Source: an uncultured delta proteobacterium (GTDB lineage Bacteria; Myxococcota; Myxococcia; Myxococcales; 40CM-4-68-19). From it: 64,000 nucleotides of DNA. The notes under the pieces were generated by a model. The model searched no databases. It saw only the letters and a list, made by a program, of their open reading frames with translations, and was not told the origin of the DNA. Location of the stretch: the NCBI GenBank assembly GCA_903911145.1, contig CAIWCD010000014.1:210249-274248 (forward strand), read 5' to 3'. A program made the translations under genes and the position numbers. Below, in pieces: positions 1 to 7,596 of the stretch; position 1 is the stretch's first letter; every line of letters starts with the position of its first letter.

Positions 1-96
1 TGCGGGTCAGATTGCCGCCGCGAGAAGGTCAACGGCGTGGCACGTCGAACATGCTGGTCAGCGCAGTGGCGTCACCTGCGTGGCGCAACCGGGTTG

Positions 97-888
97 CTAT
101 GGCGCGGCGAGGCTCATCGAGTCGGTGCTGGTGATCTCGACAACGAATGCGACACGGCGATTGAGCTCGCGCTGCTCTGGCGTATCGGGTCCAGGCAGCG
201 GCCGCGTCGAGCCATAGCCTGCGGCCGAGAGCAGATGAGGATCGATGCCGTGCGCCTTCTCGAGGAAGTAGGTCACGGTCGCCGCGCGCGTGGCGGAGAG
301 GTCCCAGTTGGATTGCCAGCGAGTGCCGCTCACGGCGGTCTCGTCGGTGTGGCCCTCGACGCGAATCGGGCGGCCGAGCTCCTTGAGTTCATCGGCGACA
401 GCGTCGAGAACCGGGAGCGCGTCGGGCGCCAGCGCGGACTGCCCAGACTCGAAGAAGCGCGAGGCGGCGAGCCGGATGGTCAGGTGATGCGGGTCGTAGT
501 CGATCTGCACCGAGGCCGCGCGATTCGGGTCGACGAGGAACGGCTTGAGCCGCTTGTCGAGACGCTTGCGCAGCATCTCGATCGCCTTCTGGCGGACCAT
601 CTGCGTGCCGGGCGCGGCGGCCTTCTCCGAGCCGATGTTCGAGGGGCAGCCTCCCTCGTTGGCCGCGTCGGGCGTGTTGAAGATTGGAGGCGCGCCGGTG
701 CCGCCCGTGCCGGACATGTGCATCGCCCAGCGGATCGCCTCGCTGGTCTTCTTCATCTTCGCGTTGTCGACGCGGCTGACCGAGTACATGACGACGAAGA
801 ACGCGAAGAGAAGCGTGATGAAGTCGGCGTACGAGACCAGCCACCGTTCGTGGTTCTCGTGCTCCTCTGCGTGTTTCTTGCGCGCCAT
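97..888 (-). CDS. motB: Flagellar stator protein MotB
   Basis: Stator subunit that anchors the motor to peptidoglycan and carries the ion-binding aspartate. The 263-residue protein has a short charged cytoplasmic N terminus, one membrane segment at about residues 17-40 containing the YADFITLLFAFF motif with the channel Asp22, then a periplasmic linker and an OmpA-like domain (about 130-255) with the peptidoglycan-binding signature VEGHTDE and NWDLSATRA. It ends the visible flagellar operon, 21 bases after motA. The remaining bases 1-96 downstream show no gene start; other flagellar genes (fliL, fliM, fliN and so on) may lie beyond the window edge, which I cannot see. Ion specificity (proton or sodium) cannot be decided from sequence reading alone. 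Confidence 0.95.
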   Translation of the reverse strand: MARKKHAEEHENHERWLVSYADFITLLFAFFVVMYSVSRVDNAKMKKTSEAIRWAMHMSGTGGTGAPPIFNTPDAANEGGCPSNIGSEKAAAPGTQMVRQKAIEMLRKRLDKRLKPFLVDPNRAASVQIDYDPHHLTIRLAASRFFESGQSALAPDALPVLDAVADELKELGRPIRVEGHTDETAVSGTRWQSNWDLSATRAATVTYFLEKAHGIDPHLLSAAGYGSTRPLPGPDTPEQRELNRRVAFVVEITSTDSMSLAAP

Positions 889-909
889 GATCGTCTCCTG
901 TCGCGCGGG

Positions 910-1686
910 TTACGCCGCAGCCTGGGGAGCCGCGGGAGCCATGTGGCCGCCGGTGAGCGCGCGGAGCTTTTCTTCAAGGACGCGCGGGTTGAGACCTTCC
1001 TGAATCGCGAGCACGCCCTCGGCGATCATCGTCTTGCGCTCGCGTTCTAATCCGATCTTGCGCTTCATCTTTCCCGCCATCGGCAGGAAGAAGATGTTGG
1101 CGATTCCGACGCCGTAGACCGTCGCGACGAAGGCCGTGGCGATACCGCCGCCGAGCTTCGAGGGGTCGTTGAGGTTTTCCATGACGTGGATGAGGCCGAG
1201 CACGGCGCCGATGATTCCGATGGTGGGCGAGAAGCCGCCGGCCGTCTCGAAGAGCTTGGCAGCGAAGTTCGCCTCTTCAAACTCCGCGTCGATCTCGGCG
1301 TCGAGGGTGTTGCGCGTGACGGCGGGGTCGAGGCCGTCGACGACGAAGCCGAGTGCGCGCTTGAGGAACGGGTCGGTCATGCTCGCGAGCCGGCCTTCGA
1401 GGGCGAGCACGCCGTCTCGCCGCGCGATGTTCGCCAGCTCGACGATCTCGGTGGCGAGTCCGCCGAGGTCTGCCTTCTTGTCCTGGAAGACCGAGCGAGC
1501 CATCTTCAGGCCGCGCTTGAAGTCCTCCATCGGGTAGGCCACCATCGTCGCGCCGATGGTGCCGCCGAAGACGATGAGCGCCGCTGTGCCCTGGATAATC
1601 GAGCCGAGGTGGCCGCCTTCCAGAGCCTGACCGCCGATGATGCAGCCGATCGCGAAGACGATGCCGATAATCGTGGTGAGGTCCAT
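910..1686 (-). CDS. motA: Flagellar stator protein MotA
   Basis: Stator membrane subunit that converts ion flow through the MotAB channel into torque on FliG. The 258-residue protein has the MotA/ExbB plan: two N-terminal membrane helices, a cytoplasmic loop (about residues 65-150) with many charged residues that would face FliG, then two further helices around 155-215, including GGFSPTIGIIGAVLGLIHVM, the conserved third-helix pattern. The C terminus is alanine/proline rich. It starts two bases after the flbD stop, with a GAGGAG ribosome site inside the end of flbD, so the two are translationally linked. Family and context agree. Confidence 0.95.
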   Translation of the reverse strand: MDLTTIIGIVFAIGCIIGGQALEGGHLGSIIQGTAALIVFGGTIGATMVAYPMEDFKRGLKMARSVFQDKKADLGGLATEIVELANIARRDGVLALEGRLASMTDPFLKRALGFVVDGLDPAVTRNTLDAEIDAEFEEANFAAKLFETAGGFSPTIGIIGAVLGLIHVMENLNDPSKLGGGIATAFVATVYGVGIANIFFLPMAGKMKRKIGLERERKTMIAEGVLAIQEGLNPRVLEEKLRALTGGHMAPAAPQAAA

Positions 1687-1688
1687 CG

Positions 1689-1910
1689 TCAGCTCTCCTC
1701 AGCAGGGGCAGATTCGACGATTTCGGGCCCGTGCAGGATCCTCCTGCGGAACGACACGACGCGTGCGACCACGGCCTCAACGGGCTCGTGGACCATCAAA
1801 CGCGCTCCGGTCGTGAGCGTCAACACCGTGTCCGGCGTGCGCTCGAGGAAGAGGATGTGGTCGGCGTTCACCACGAACTGCTCGCCGCCGAGTCTGGTGA
1901 GGAGGATCAT
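1689..1910 (-). CDS. flbD: FlbD/SwrD family small flagellar protein
   Basis: Small 73-residue protein of the flagellar FlbD (SwrD) family. It opens with MILLTRLGGEQFVVNADHI and continues with a threonine-rich strand followed by PVEAVVARVVSFRR, which matches the family pattern in length and order. In Bacillus, SwrD raises stator power, and its usual position beside motA and motB fits that role; the assignment of that role here is inference. The start has a GGAG site six bases upstream. It is not the unrelated Caulobacter transcription factor that shares the name FlbD. Confidence 0.85.
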   Translation of the reverse strand: MILLTRLGGEQFVVNADHILFLERTPDTVLTLTTGARLMVHEPVEAVVARVVSFRRRILHGPEIVESAPAEES

Positions 1911-1957
1911 CGTGCTCTCCGCCCGCCAGAGTGAGAGGGCTTTCTCCTTCTCTCTTC

Positions 1958-1993
1958 GGTGCGCCAGCGCCTTTGGATAAGCGCTGGCGCACC
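1958..1993 (-). terminator. Perfect 13-bp hairpin between flgE and flbD
   Basis: The 94-base gap between flgE and flbD contains a perfect inverted repeat: arm ggtgcgccagcgc at 1958-1970, a 10-base loop, and its exact complement at 1981-1993. There is no T run on either side, so it is not a classical intrinsic terminator. It begins 11 bases after the flgE stop and ends 47 bases before the flbD start. That place suits an attenuator or an RNA-stability element that sets hook versus stator levels; the role is inferred. Confidence 0.5.
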
Positions 1994-2004
1994 AGAAGGT
2001 CAGA

Positions 2005-3351
2005 CTATCGCTTCATCTGAATCAGGTCATTGAGCATCTGATCGGCCGTGGTGACGGTCTTCGAGTTGGCCTCGAAGTCGCGCTGCGCGGCGATCATGTT
2101 GACGAACTGGTTCGTGATGTCGACGTTGCTCTGCTCGAGCGCGCCCGCCGCGATGGTGCCTCGGCCCGCGTCGCCCGCCTTGCCGACGAGAGCGTCGCCC
2201 GAGCCACCGGCCGCCTGGTTTGCGCCGCCGACGGCATCGTTCGGCGTCGCCGCGTAGAGGTTGGCGCCGAGGCGCTTGAGCTGATCCGGCGCGGCGAACT
2301 CGGCGATGGCGACCTGGCCGACCGCCTGATTCACGCCGTTGGAGAACGTGCCCGTGATGGTCCCGTCGGCGCCGACCGCGACGCTGGTGAGCGTGCCGGC
2401 CTGGTGCCCGTCCGCGCTCGCGTAGTTGATGCTCGAGCTCGTCCCGGCCGTGCCCGTGGTCGCCGTGACGGAGGAGGTCAGGCCGTCGGTTCCGCTTCCT
2501 CCTGCCGTGCTCGTCGGAGTGCCGAAGTTGAGCTTCAACGTCTGGGCTGCCGCATTGGTCGGCGTGAAGTTGCTCGTCTCCGTCGGGTCAGCGCTGAGCT
2601 TGCCGGTGTTGTCGAATGTCATCGAGCCGCTCGCGATCGACACTGGCGTTCCTGCCTGACCGCCGTTGCCGCCGGCGTCCGTCAGCACGTTGTAGTTCCA
2701 GGCGCCGGTCCCCGTCCGGTTGAAGTAGACGGTGGCGGCGTGCGCGGCTCCTGTCGAGTCGTAGATGGTGACCGCCTGGCTCACGTTGCTTGTCGCTGCA
2801 GCGGTGGCGCTGCTCGTGATGTCGGGCGTCAGGATCGCCGCGTTCGGATCGAGCGTGCCCTTCATCTGGATCGTCCCGGTCGGCGTCGCAACCACCGTGG
2901 CGTTGCCGACCTGCATATCGCCGACGGTGTTCTGGATGCCGCCGCTCGCATCCGCCGAGTAGCCCTGCACGCGGTTGCCGCTCTGGGTCACCAGATAGCC
3001 GGATTTGTCGATGTTGAACTGCCCATCGCGCGTGTAGAGATCGCCGCCGCCTCCGCCGGCCTTTCCGGAGACGATGAACATGCCGTTGCCCTGCAGCGCC
3101 ATGTCCGTCGAGTTGCCGGTCTGGGTCAGAGAACCCTGCGTGATGATCTGCTGGACGGTCGTCATCTGGACGCCGTCGCCGACCGATCCGCCTCCGAGCA
3201 GCGACTGGCTCAGCTGCGATTCGAAATCCGAGCGGCTCATCTTGAAGCCGACGGTGTTGGCGTTGGCGATGTTGTCGCCAATCACCGACAGGTCATTGCT
3301 GTTTGCTTCGATGCCAGACGTTCCGGAACTCAGTGCGGTCAACAGGCTCAT
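2005..3351 (-). CDS. flgE: Flagellar hook protein FlgE
   Basis: Structural protein of the hook. The 448-residue sequence starts with the flagellar rod/hook N-terminal motif (ALSSGTSGIEANSNDLSVIG then DNIANANTVGFK), has a central low-complexity Thr/Ser/Gly-rich section typical of the exposed hook domains, and ends with the conserved C-terminal coiled segment (LEQSNVDITNQFVNMIAAQR, then TVTTADQMLNDLIQMKR). Start ATG has an AGGAG site eight bases upstream. Length is in the usual FlgE range. It follows flgD by 108 bases, the largest gap within the operon; I found no convincing promoter in that gap. Confidence 0.95.
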   Translation of the reverse strand: MSLLTALSSGTSGIEANSNDLSVIGDNIANANTVGFKMSRSDFESQLSQSLLGGGSVGDGVQMTTVQQIITQGSLTQTGNSTDMALQGNGMFIVSGKAGGGGGDLYTRDGQFNIDKSGYLVTQSGNRVQGYSADASGGIQNTVGDMQVGNATVVATPTGTIQMKGTLDPNAAILTPDITSSATAAATSNVSQAVTIYDSTGAAHAATVYFNRTGTGAWNYNVLTDAGGNGGQAGTPVSIASGSMTFDNTGKLSADPTETSNFTPTNAAAQTLKLNFGTPTSTAGGSGTDGLTSSVTATTGTAGTSSSINYASADGHQAGTLTSVAVGADGTITGTFSNGVNQAVGQVAIAEFAAPDQLKRLGANLYAATPNDAVGGANQAAGGSGDALVGKAGDAGRGTIAAGALEQSNVDITNQFVNMIAAQRDFEANSKTVTTADQMLNDLIQMKR

Positions 3352-3459
3352 ACGTTTTCTCCTGACGGGGATGGTGAAGATGGTTGGTGTTCCAATGATT
3401 GCTGTTCAAAGCATCTGTTCGCGTGCGGTGCTGCCTTGGTGGTGCGCGCGGTGCGGGAT

Positions 3460-4179
3460 CTAGGGAGTCGAGGCGGTGGAGCCGGACGCGGTGCTGGCCG
3501 CGACCGGGGCTTGATCGATTTCGACGACGCTGGAGAGCGGGACGTTCTTGCCGTTGACGACGAGCTGGGCCGCGCCATTGGCGAACGAGACGCCGGAGAC
3601 GACGCCGTAGGTGACCGGGTTGGCCGTGACCGCGTTGCCCGCTGCGTCTGCAGCTGCGAGGCTGACGGTGTAGTTCCCGGGCGGCAGCATTGTGCCGACG
3701 CTGTCCTTGCCGTCCCAGCTGGTGCTCCAGTTTCCCGAGGGAGACGGAATGCTGTCGGTGAGCGTGCGGACGACCTTGCCTGTGGAGTCGGTGATCGTCG
3801 CAGTGACCGTCGAGGCCGGGCTCGAGAGCGTGCCGGAGACGGTGGCCGAGGTCGTGCCGTTGAACGCGACGGTGTTGCCGCTGACCTCCACGCTCTTGCC
3901 GACGAGCGAGGCGGTGTTCATCTGGTTGCCCGAGGCCTGCGCCGTCAGCACCTGGCCGAGCGTGCTGTTCATGTTCGACATCTGCTCGAGGCTGGAGAAC
4001 TGGGCGAGCTCCGCGACGTACTGCGTGTTGTCGGTCGGGTTGAGCGGATCCTGGTTCTGCATCTGCGTCATCAGCAGCTTGATGAAATCGTCCTTGCCGA
4101 GCGCGGTCCCTCCAGTGGCGGCCGCTGCCGCGCCTGTGGTGCTGCTTCCGCCCTGGGTCGCTGAGGTGATCGAAGACAT
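3460..4179 (-). CDS. flgD: Hook-capping protein FlgD
   Basis: Scaffold that caps the growing hook. I chose the ATG at 4179 (239 residues) because it has an AGGAGG site with correct spacing and begins at the family N terminus; a longer reading frame upstream would run into fliK. Visible motifs are LGKDDFIKLLMTQMQNQDPL and the downstream PTDNTQYVAELAQFSSLEQM, the FlgD signature, followed by an Ig-like region (WDGKDSVGTMLPPGNYTVSL, the FLG domain) and a C-terminal tail. It lies between fliK and flgE, the normal order for hook genes. Confidence 0.95.
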   Translation of the reverse strand: MSSITSATQGGSSTTGAAAAATGGTALGKDDFIKLLMTQMQNQDPLNPTDNTQYVAELAQFSSLEQMSNMNSTLGQVLTAQASGNQMNTASLVGKSVEVSGNTVAFNGTTSATVSGTLSSPASTVTATITDSTGKVVRTLTDSIPSPSGNWSTSWDGKDSVGTMLPPGNYTVSLAAADAAGNAVTANPVTYGVVSGVSFANGAAQLVVNGKNVPLSSVVEIDQAPVAASTASGSTASTP

Positions 4180-4198
4180 GAAACCTCCTGTTCGCGAC

Positions 4199-6700
4199 TC
4201 AGCTCTTGCGAGCCGCGTGCCACGGCGTCGAACGGGAGATCGTGTAGCCAACGCCATCGGTGCGGGAGGGGGCGCTCGAGGAGGGCTTCTCGTGCGGCGT
4301 GTCGCGGTCGGCCGCTTCCTGCTGCTGCTGGCCTCGCGATCCGTCATGCGAACCGCTCTGATTCGTCAAATCGCTGCTCTGATTTTCTGACGCGGTAGAG
4401 CCGACAACCTCCACGCGGCCGAGCGAGATCCCCTGGCCGGCGAGAGCGGTGCGCAGGTCGGAGGAGCGGGCGTCGACGAGCGGCGCGGCGGTGCCGGCGA
4501 GCGTGACGTGAGCGACGCCTTCGCGCATGCGCAGATGGAGCGAGAGGTCTCCAGCTCCATCGAGATCGACGCGGACGTGGGCCGCCTGGGGGAGCACCGA
4601 GACGTGTAGCGACGCGTCGTTGCTCGCGTCGCGCGCGAACGGGAGCGCGGCGGGAGCGGGGGCGGGCGTCGCGCTGGCGATGCTTGCCGGCGAGCTTTCA
4701 CGAGGGAGTGAGGCAGCAAGCGTCTGCGTCGGTGCGGTCAGGTCATCCTTGCTGGGTGCGGTCGCGGTCGATTCGTCCGGAGGGCGCGTCGGGGCCGCAG
4801 CGGCCTTCTTTGCGGCGGCAACGGCGTGCTCGGCGGCGCGCGCAGGGAGGTCGGCGCGCGGGTTCGCATCCTTCGGCCCGGCGGTGACGCCGTCGAGCGC
4901 AGTCGTCGGAAGAGGGAGGCCCGCTGCGGGACCGCGGCCGGTGCCTGGCGCGATCGCGAGGCTGCCCGCGACCTCGGGCCCGGCGGCCGAACGCGACGCA
5001 ACCGGACTCTTCGTCGCTGCCCCAGCTTCTGCGCGACCAGCTCTGGGCTCGTGTGGCGTCGGTGCGCTGTTCGCGGCTGCATTCGCCTGCGCAGCCAGCT
5101 GTTGCGCCGCGTTCGTCGGGTCGGCGGCGGCAGGGGCCGGCTGCGCGTGGGTTGCCGGTGCCGGCGTCGACTGGGCATACGCCGCGCTCACTCGCGCAGC
5201 GGAAGGTCTCGTCGCGCCCAGCGGCGCATCCCGGGACGGAGTCGCCGGTGGCAGCGAGGGCGATTGCTCAGCGGTTGCAAGGTCGTCCATCGGGCCGGTC
5301 GCGGGCCGAGAGGCCTCCGCCTTCATCGGATCGGGTTGCGACGAAGTCGCAGAGGTTTCGTTCGAGTGCGCTGCGCTCGCCCGCTCTGGGAGCGGACGAG
5401 ATGCGATCGTCTGTGTGTCGCTTCGCGCCCTGGTGGCGGACGCCCCTCCGGGCTGAACCGCGGCTGCTCGCGCGAGTTGTGGTCCGGCAAGAGGGCCTGC
5501 TGCGAGCGGACTCGCGGCGATCGGCGAAGAGTCGGCGTGCGCTCCCTCCGTGCTCTGCGTGCCTGCGCAGAGAGTTGCGCGGCTCTGCGTGGTGCTCTTC
5601 TGCGGTGCGCTCGCCTGCGCTGGAGGCTGGCGCGCGGCGATCGGCGAGGAGTCGACGTGCGCTCCCTTCGCGCTCTGCGTGTCCGGAGAGAGAGTTGTGC
5701 GGCTCTGCGTGGTGCTCTGCTGCGATGCGCTCGACTGTGCTGGAGGCGGGCGCGCGGCGATCGGCGAAGAGTCGATGTGCGCACCCTTGGTGCTCTGCGT
5801 GTCTGCGGAGAGCGTCGTGCGGCGCTGCGTGGTGTCCTGTTGCGATGCGCTCGACTGCGCTGGAGGCGGGCGCGCGGCGATCGGCGAGGAGTCGGCGTGC
5901 GCGCCCTTCGTGCTCTGCGTGTCCGGAGAGAGAGTTGTGCGGCTCTGCGTGGTGCTCTGCTGCGATGCGCTCGACTGCGCTGGAGGCTGGCGCGCGGCGA
6001 TCGGCGAGGAGTCGACGTGCGCTCCCTTCGCGCTCTGCGTGTCCGGAGAGAGAGTTGTGCGGCTCTGCGTGGTGCTCTGCGTGGTGCTCTGCGTGGTGCT
6101 CTGCTGCGGTGCGCTCGCCTGCGCTGGAGGCTGGCGCGCGGCGATCGGCGAGGAGTCGACGTGCGCGCCCGTGGTGCTCTGCGTGTCTGCGGAGAGCATC
6201 GTGCGGCGCTGCGTGGTGTCCTGTTGCGATGCGCTCGACTGCGCTGGAGGCGGGCGCGCGGCGATCGGCGAAGAGTCGATGTGTGCGTTTGCCGTGCTGT
6301 GCGTGTTCGCGGAGAGAGTCGCGCGGGTCTGCGTCGTGCTCTGCTGCGGTGCGCTCGATGGCCCTTCGCGCGAGAGCAGCTGTCCGGGCTTCGGCTCGGC
6401 CTTCTGCTGCGGCTGCGTCGGTGTGCTGGTCGGAGCTGGCGTCGCCTGTTCGGCGAACTGCGCCGAGAGTGCGGCTTCGAACGACTCCGGTGCGCCTGCC
6501 GAGACGTCCGCCAATCGCTGCGGGCCGCGCCCAGCGCGCTCGAGGTCGCTGGCGCTGAGCGGCGCTGCTGCCCCGTTGGACTGCGCGTGCTGCGCGCTCG
6601 ATGTCGCGCCTCGACCTGCGAGAGTTCCAGTCGTCGACCGGGCCTCGCCACTGCTGGCGAGCTCGTGAAGCAGCTCTGCGCCGATCGAGTGCACGCTCAT
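4199..6700 (-). CDS. fliK: Flagellar hook-length control protein FliK, enlarged by repeats
   Basis: Secreted molecular ruler that sets hook length and triggers the export switch. The 833-residue protein is much longer than the usual 350-650. The conserved Flg_hook domain sits near the C terminus (about residues 675-760), seen as VRVDLDGAGDLSLHLRMREG and later GISLGRVEVV. The rest is a disordered Ser/Thr/Pro/Ala/Gln-rich region. Residues about 115-395 are built from roughly seven tandem 40-residue units with DSSPIAAR as anchor; one unit has eight extra residues. The stop overlaps nothing, and flgD starts 19 bases later; the start overlaps the end of the upstream gene by four bases. If FliK acts as a ruler, repeat number could affect hook length; that is inference. 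Confidence 0.88.
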   Translation of the reverse strand: MSVHSIGAELLHELASSGEARSTTGTLAGRGATSSAQHAQSNGAAAPLSASDLERAGRGPQRLADVSAGAPESFEAALSAQFAEQATPAPTSTPTQPQQKAEPKPGQLLSREGPSSAPQQSTTQTRATLSANTHSTANAHIDSSPIAARPPPAQSSASQQDTTQRRTMLSADTQSTTGAHVDSSPIAARQPPAQASAPQQSTTQSTTQSTTQSRTTLSPDTQSAKGAHVDSSPIAARQPPAQSSASQQSTTQSRTTLSPDTQSTKGAHADSSPIAARPPPAQSSASQQDTTQRRTTLSADTQSTKGAHIDSSPIAARPPPAQSSASQQSTTQSRTTLSPDTQSAKGAHVDSSPIAARQPPAQASAPQKSTTQSRATLCAGTQSTEGAHADSSPIAASPLAAGPLAGPQLARAAAVQPGGASATRARSDTQTIASRPLPERASAAHSNETSATSSQPDPMKAEASRPATGPMDDLATAEQSPSLPPATPSRDAPLGATRPSAARVSAAYAQSTPAPATHAQPAPAAADPTNAAQQLAAQANAAANSAPTPHEPRAGRAEAGAATKSPVASRSAAGPEVAGSLAIAPGTGRGPAAGLPLPTTALDGVTAGPKDANPRADLPARAAEHAVAAAKKAAAAPTRPPDESTATAPSKDDLTAPTQTLAASLPRESSPASIASATPAPAPAALPFARDASNDASLHVSVLPQAAHVRVDLDGAGDLSLHLRMREGVAHVTLAGTAAPLVDARSSDLRTALAGQGISLGRVEVVGSTASENQSSDLTNQSGSHDGSRGQQQQEAADRDTPHEKPSSSAPSRTDGVGYTISRSTPWHAARKS
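5521..6359 (-). repeat. 120-bp tandem repeat array inside fliK
   Basis: A shared block containing gcggcgatcggcga recurs with its gcggcga part ending at 5520, 5640, 5760, 5880, 6000, 6144 and 6264. The period is therefore 120 bp, with one 144-bp interval caused by 24 extra bases (two additional copies of a 12-bp unit). All units stay in frame, encoding 40 residues each. Units differ by scattered substitutions; neighbouring types alternate (SQQDTTQRR versus SQQSTTQSR), which suggests duplication of two-unit blocks. Confidence 0.92.
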
Positions 6701-7596
6701 TTTGTCCCCGCTGGCTTGGCCTTCGCCGCCGCCGCGTTCTTGTCCGGAGCCTTCTCGATCAGCGCCTGCAGCCGGGACGTCTCCTCTCGGAGATCCTTGC
6801 GCGCCTGCTCGATGGAGTCGGCGAGGGCCTGCAGCGCAGCGCGCTCCTTGGCGAGCTCGGCCCGTTCGTCGGCGATGCGCGCGTGTTCTTCCTTGCGGTC
6901 GTGGGCTGCGTGCCGGAGTTCGTCGCAGAGTGCCGAGGGCGCGACCGCCGGGGCGTTGGATGCTGCCTGGGCGGGGTCGGCAGACTTCGTCGCTTCGGGC
7001 GGCGGCTTGGGCTCTCCTGCGGGGGCTGCCTCCTTTGTCGCTGCTGCCGCTGGGGCCGCGGCCGGGATCTTCGTCGCCGCGGCCTTGCTCTTCTTGCTTC
7101 CCTTGGCCGACTTCTTCGCCGGACTTTTCGCCTCGGCGGGCGCGTCGTCAGAAGCGGCCTCCGCGCTCTTCTCCTCTGCCGGCGCGGGTTCGGTCGGTGC
7201 CGGATTGTGCGGGTCGGGAATCGGCGGGAGCCCGCCGGAGGTCGACTTGGATGCCGCTGCCTTCTCCGGTGCAGCCTTCGGTGGAGCGGACTTTTCAGCG
7301 GCCGCCTTCGCCGCTGTTGCCTTCTCCGCCGCGGCCTTCTCTGCCGCCGCCTTCTCTGCAGCGGCCTTCTCTGCTGCCGCCTTGGCCGCAGCGGCCTTCT
7401 CGGCAGCGGCCTTCGCCGCTTCCTCTTTCTTCTTCTGCGCGGCCTCCTCCTTCTTTTTCTCTGCCTCGGCCTTTTCGTTCGACTTGGCCTTCGCCACGAT
7501 ATCGAAGTCGGGCTCGACGTCCTGCGCGCGCGCGAGTGGCGCACCAAGGACCAGGGTTGCAACGAGGAAGGAGAGCAGTGGGGTCCGCGGCATCAT
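6697..7596 (-). CDS. Secreted alanine-rich coiled-coil protein, MotE-like, in the fliJ position
   Basis: A 299-residue protein with a Sec signal peptide (cleavage likely after LARAQ, near residue 25). About residues 40-105 are an AAAEK-type alanine/lysine helix, then a Pro/Ala/Lys-rich linker, then a C-terminal coiled coil (about 225-285: RKEEHARIADERAELAKERA and onward). This tail resembles the helical part of MotE/MgtE-N-like flagellar proteins, but I do not see the full domain. Its gene overlaps fliI and fliK by four bases each, so it is surely part of the flagellar operon. The usual gene here, fliJ, encodes a cytoplasmic protein of about 150 residues; a signal peptide makes this protein something else. 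A periplasmic motor role is my inference. Confidence 0.6.
   Translation of the reverse strand: MMPRTPLLSFLVATLVLGAPLARAQDVEPDFDIVAKAKSNEKAEAEKKKEEAAQKKKEEAAKAAAEKAAAAKAAAEKAAAEKAAAEKAAAEKATAAKAAAEKSAPPKAAPEKAAASKSTSGGLPPIPDPHNPAPTEPAPAEEKSAEAASDDAPAEAKSPAKKSAKGSKKSKAAATKIPAAAPAAAATKEAAPAGEPKPPPEATKSADPAQAASNAPAVAPSALCDELRHAAHDRKEEHARIADERAELAKERAALQALADSIEQARKDLREETSRLQALIEKAPDKNAAAAKAKPAGTK

Noticed and set aside
3352..3459. Separate promoter for flgE
   Set aside because: No GG-N10-GC or sigma-70-like pair with acceptable spacing was seen in the gap.
5521..6359. Possible CRISPR array because of regular repeats
   Set aside because: The repeat unit is 120 bp with no distinct spacers and is in frame throughout fliK.
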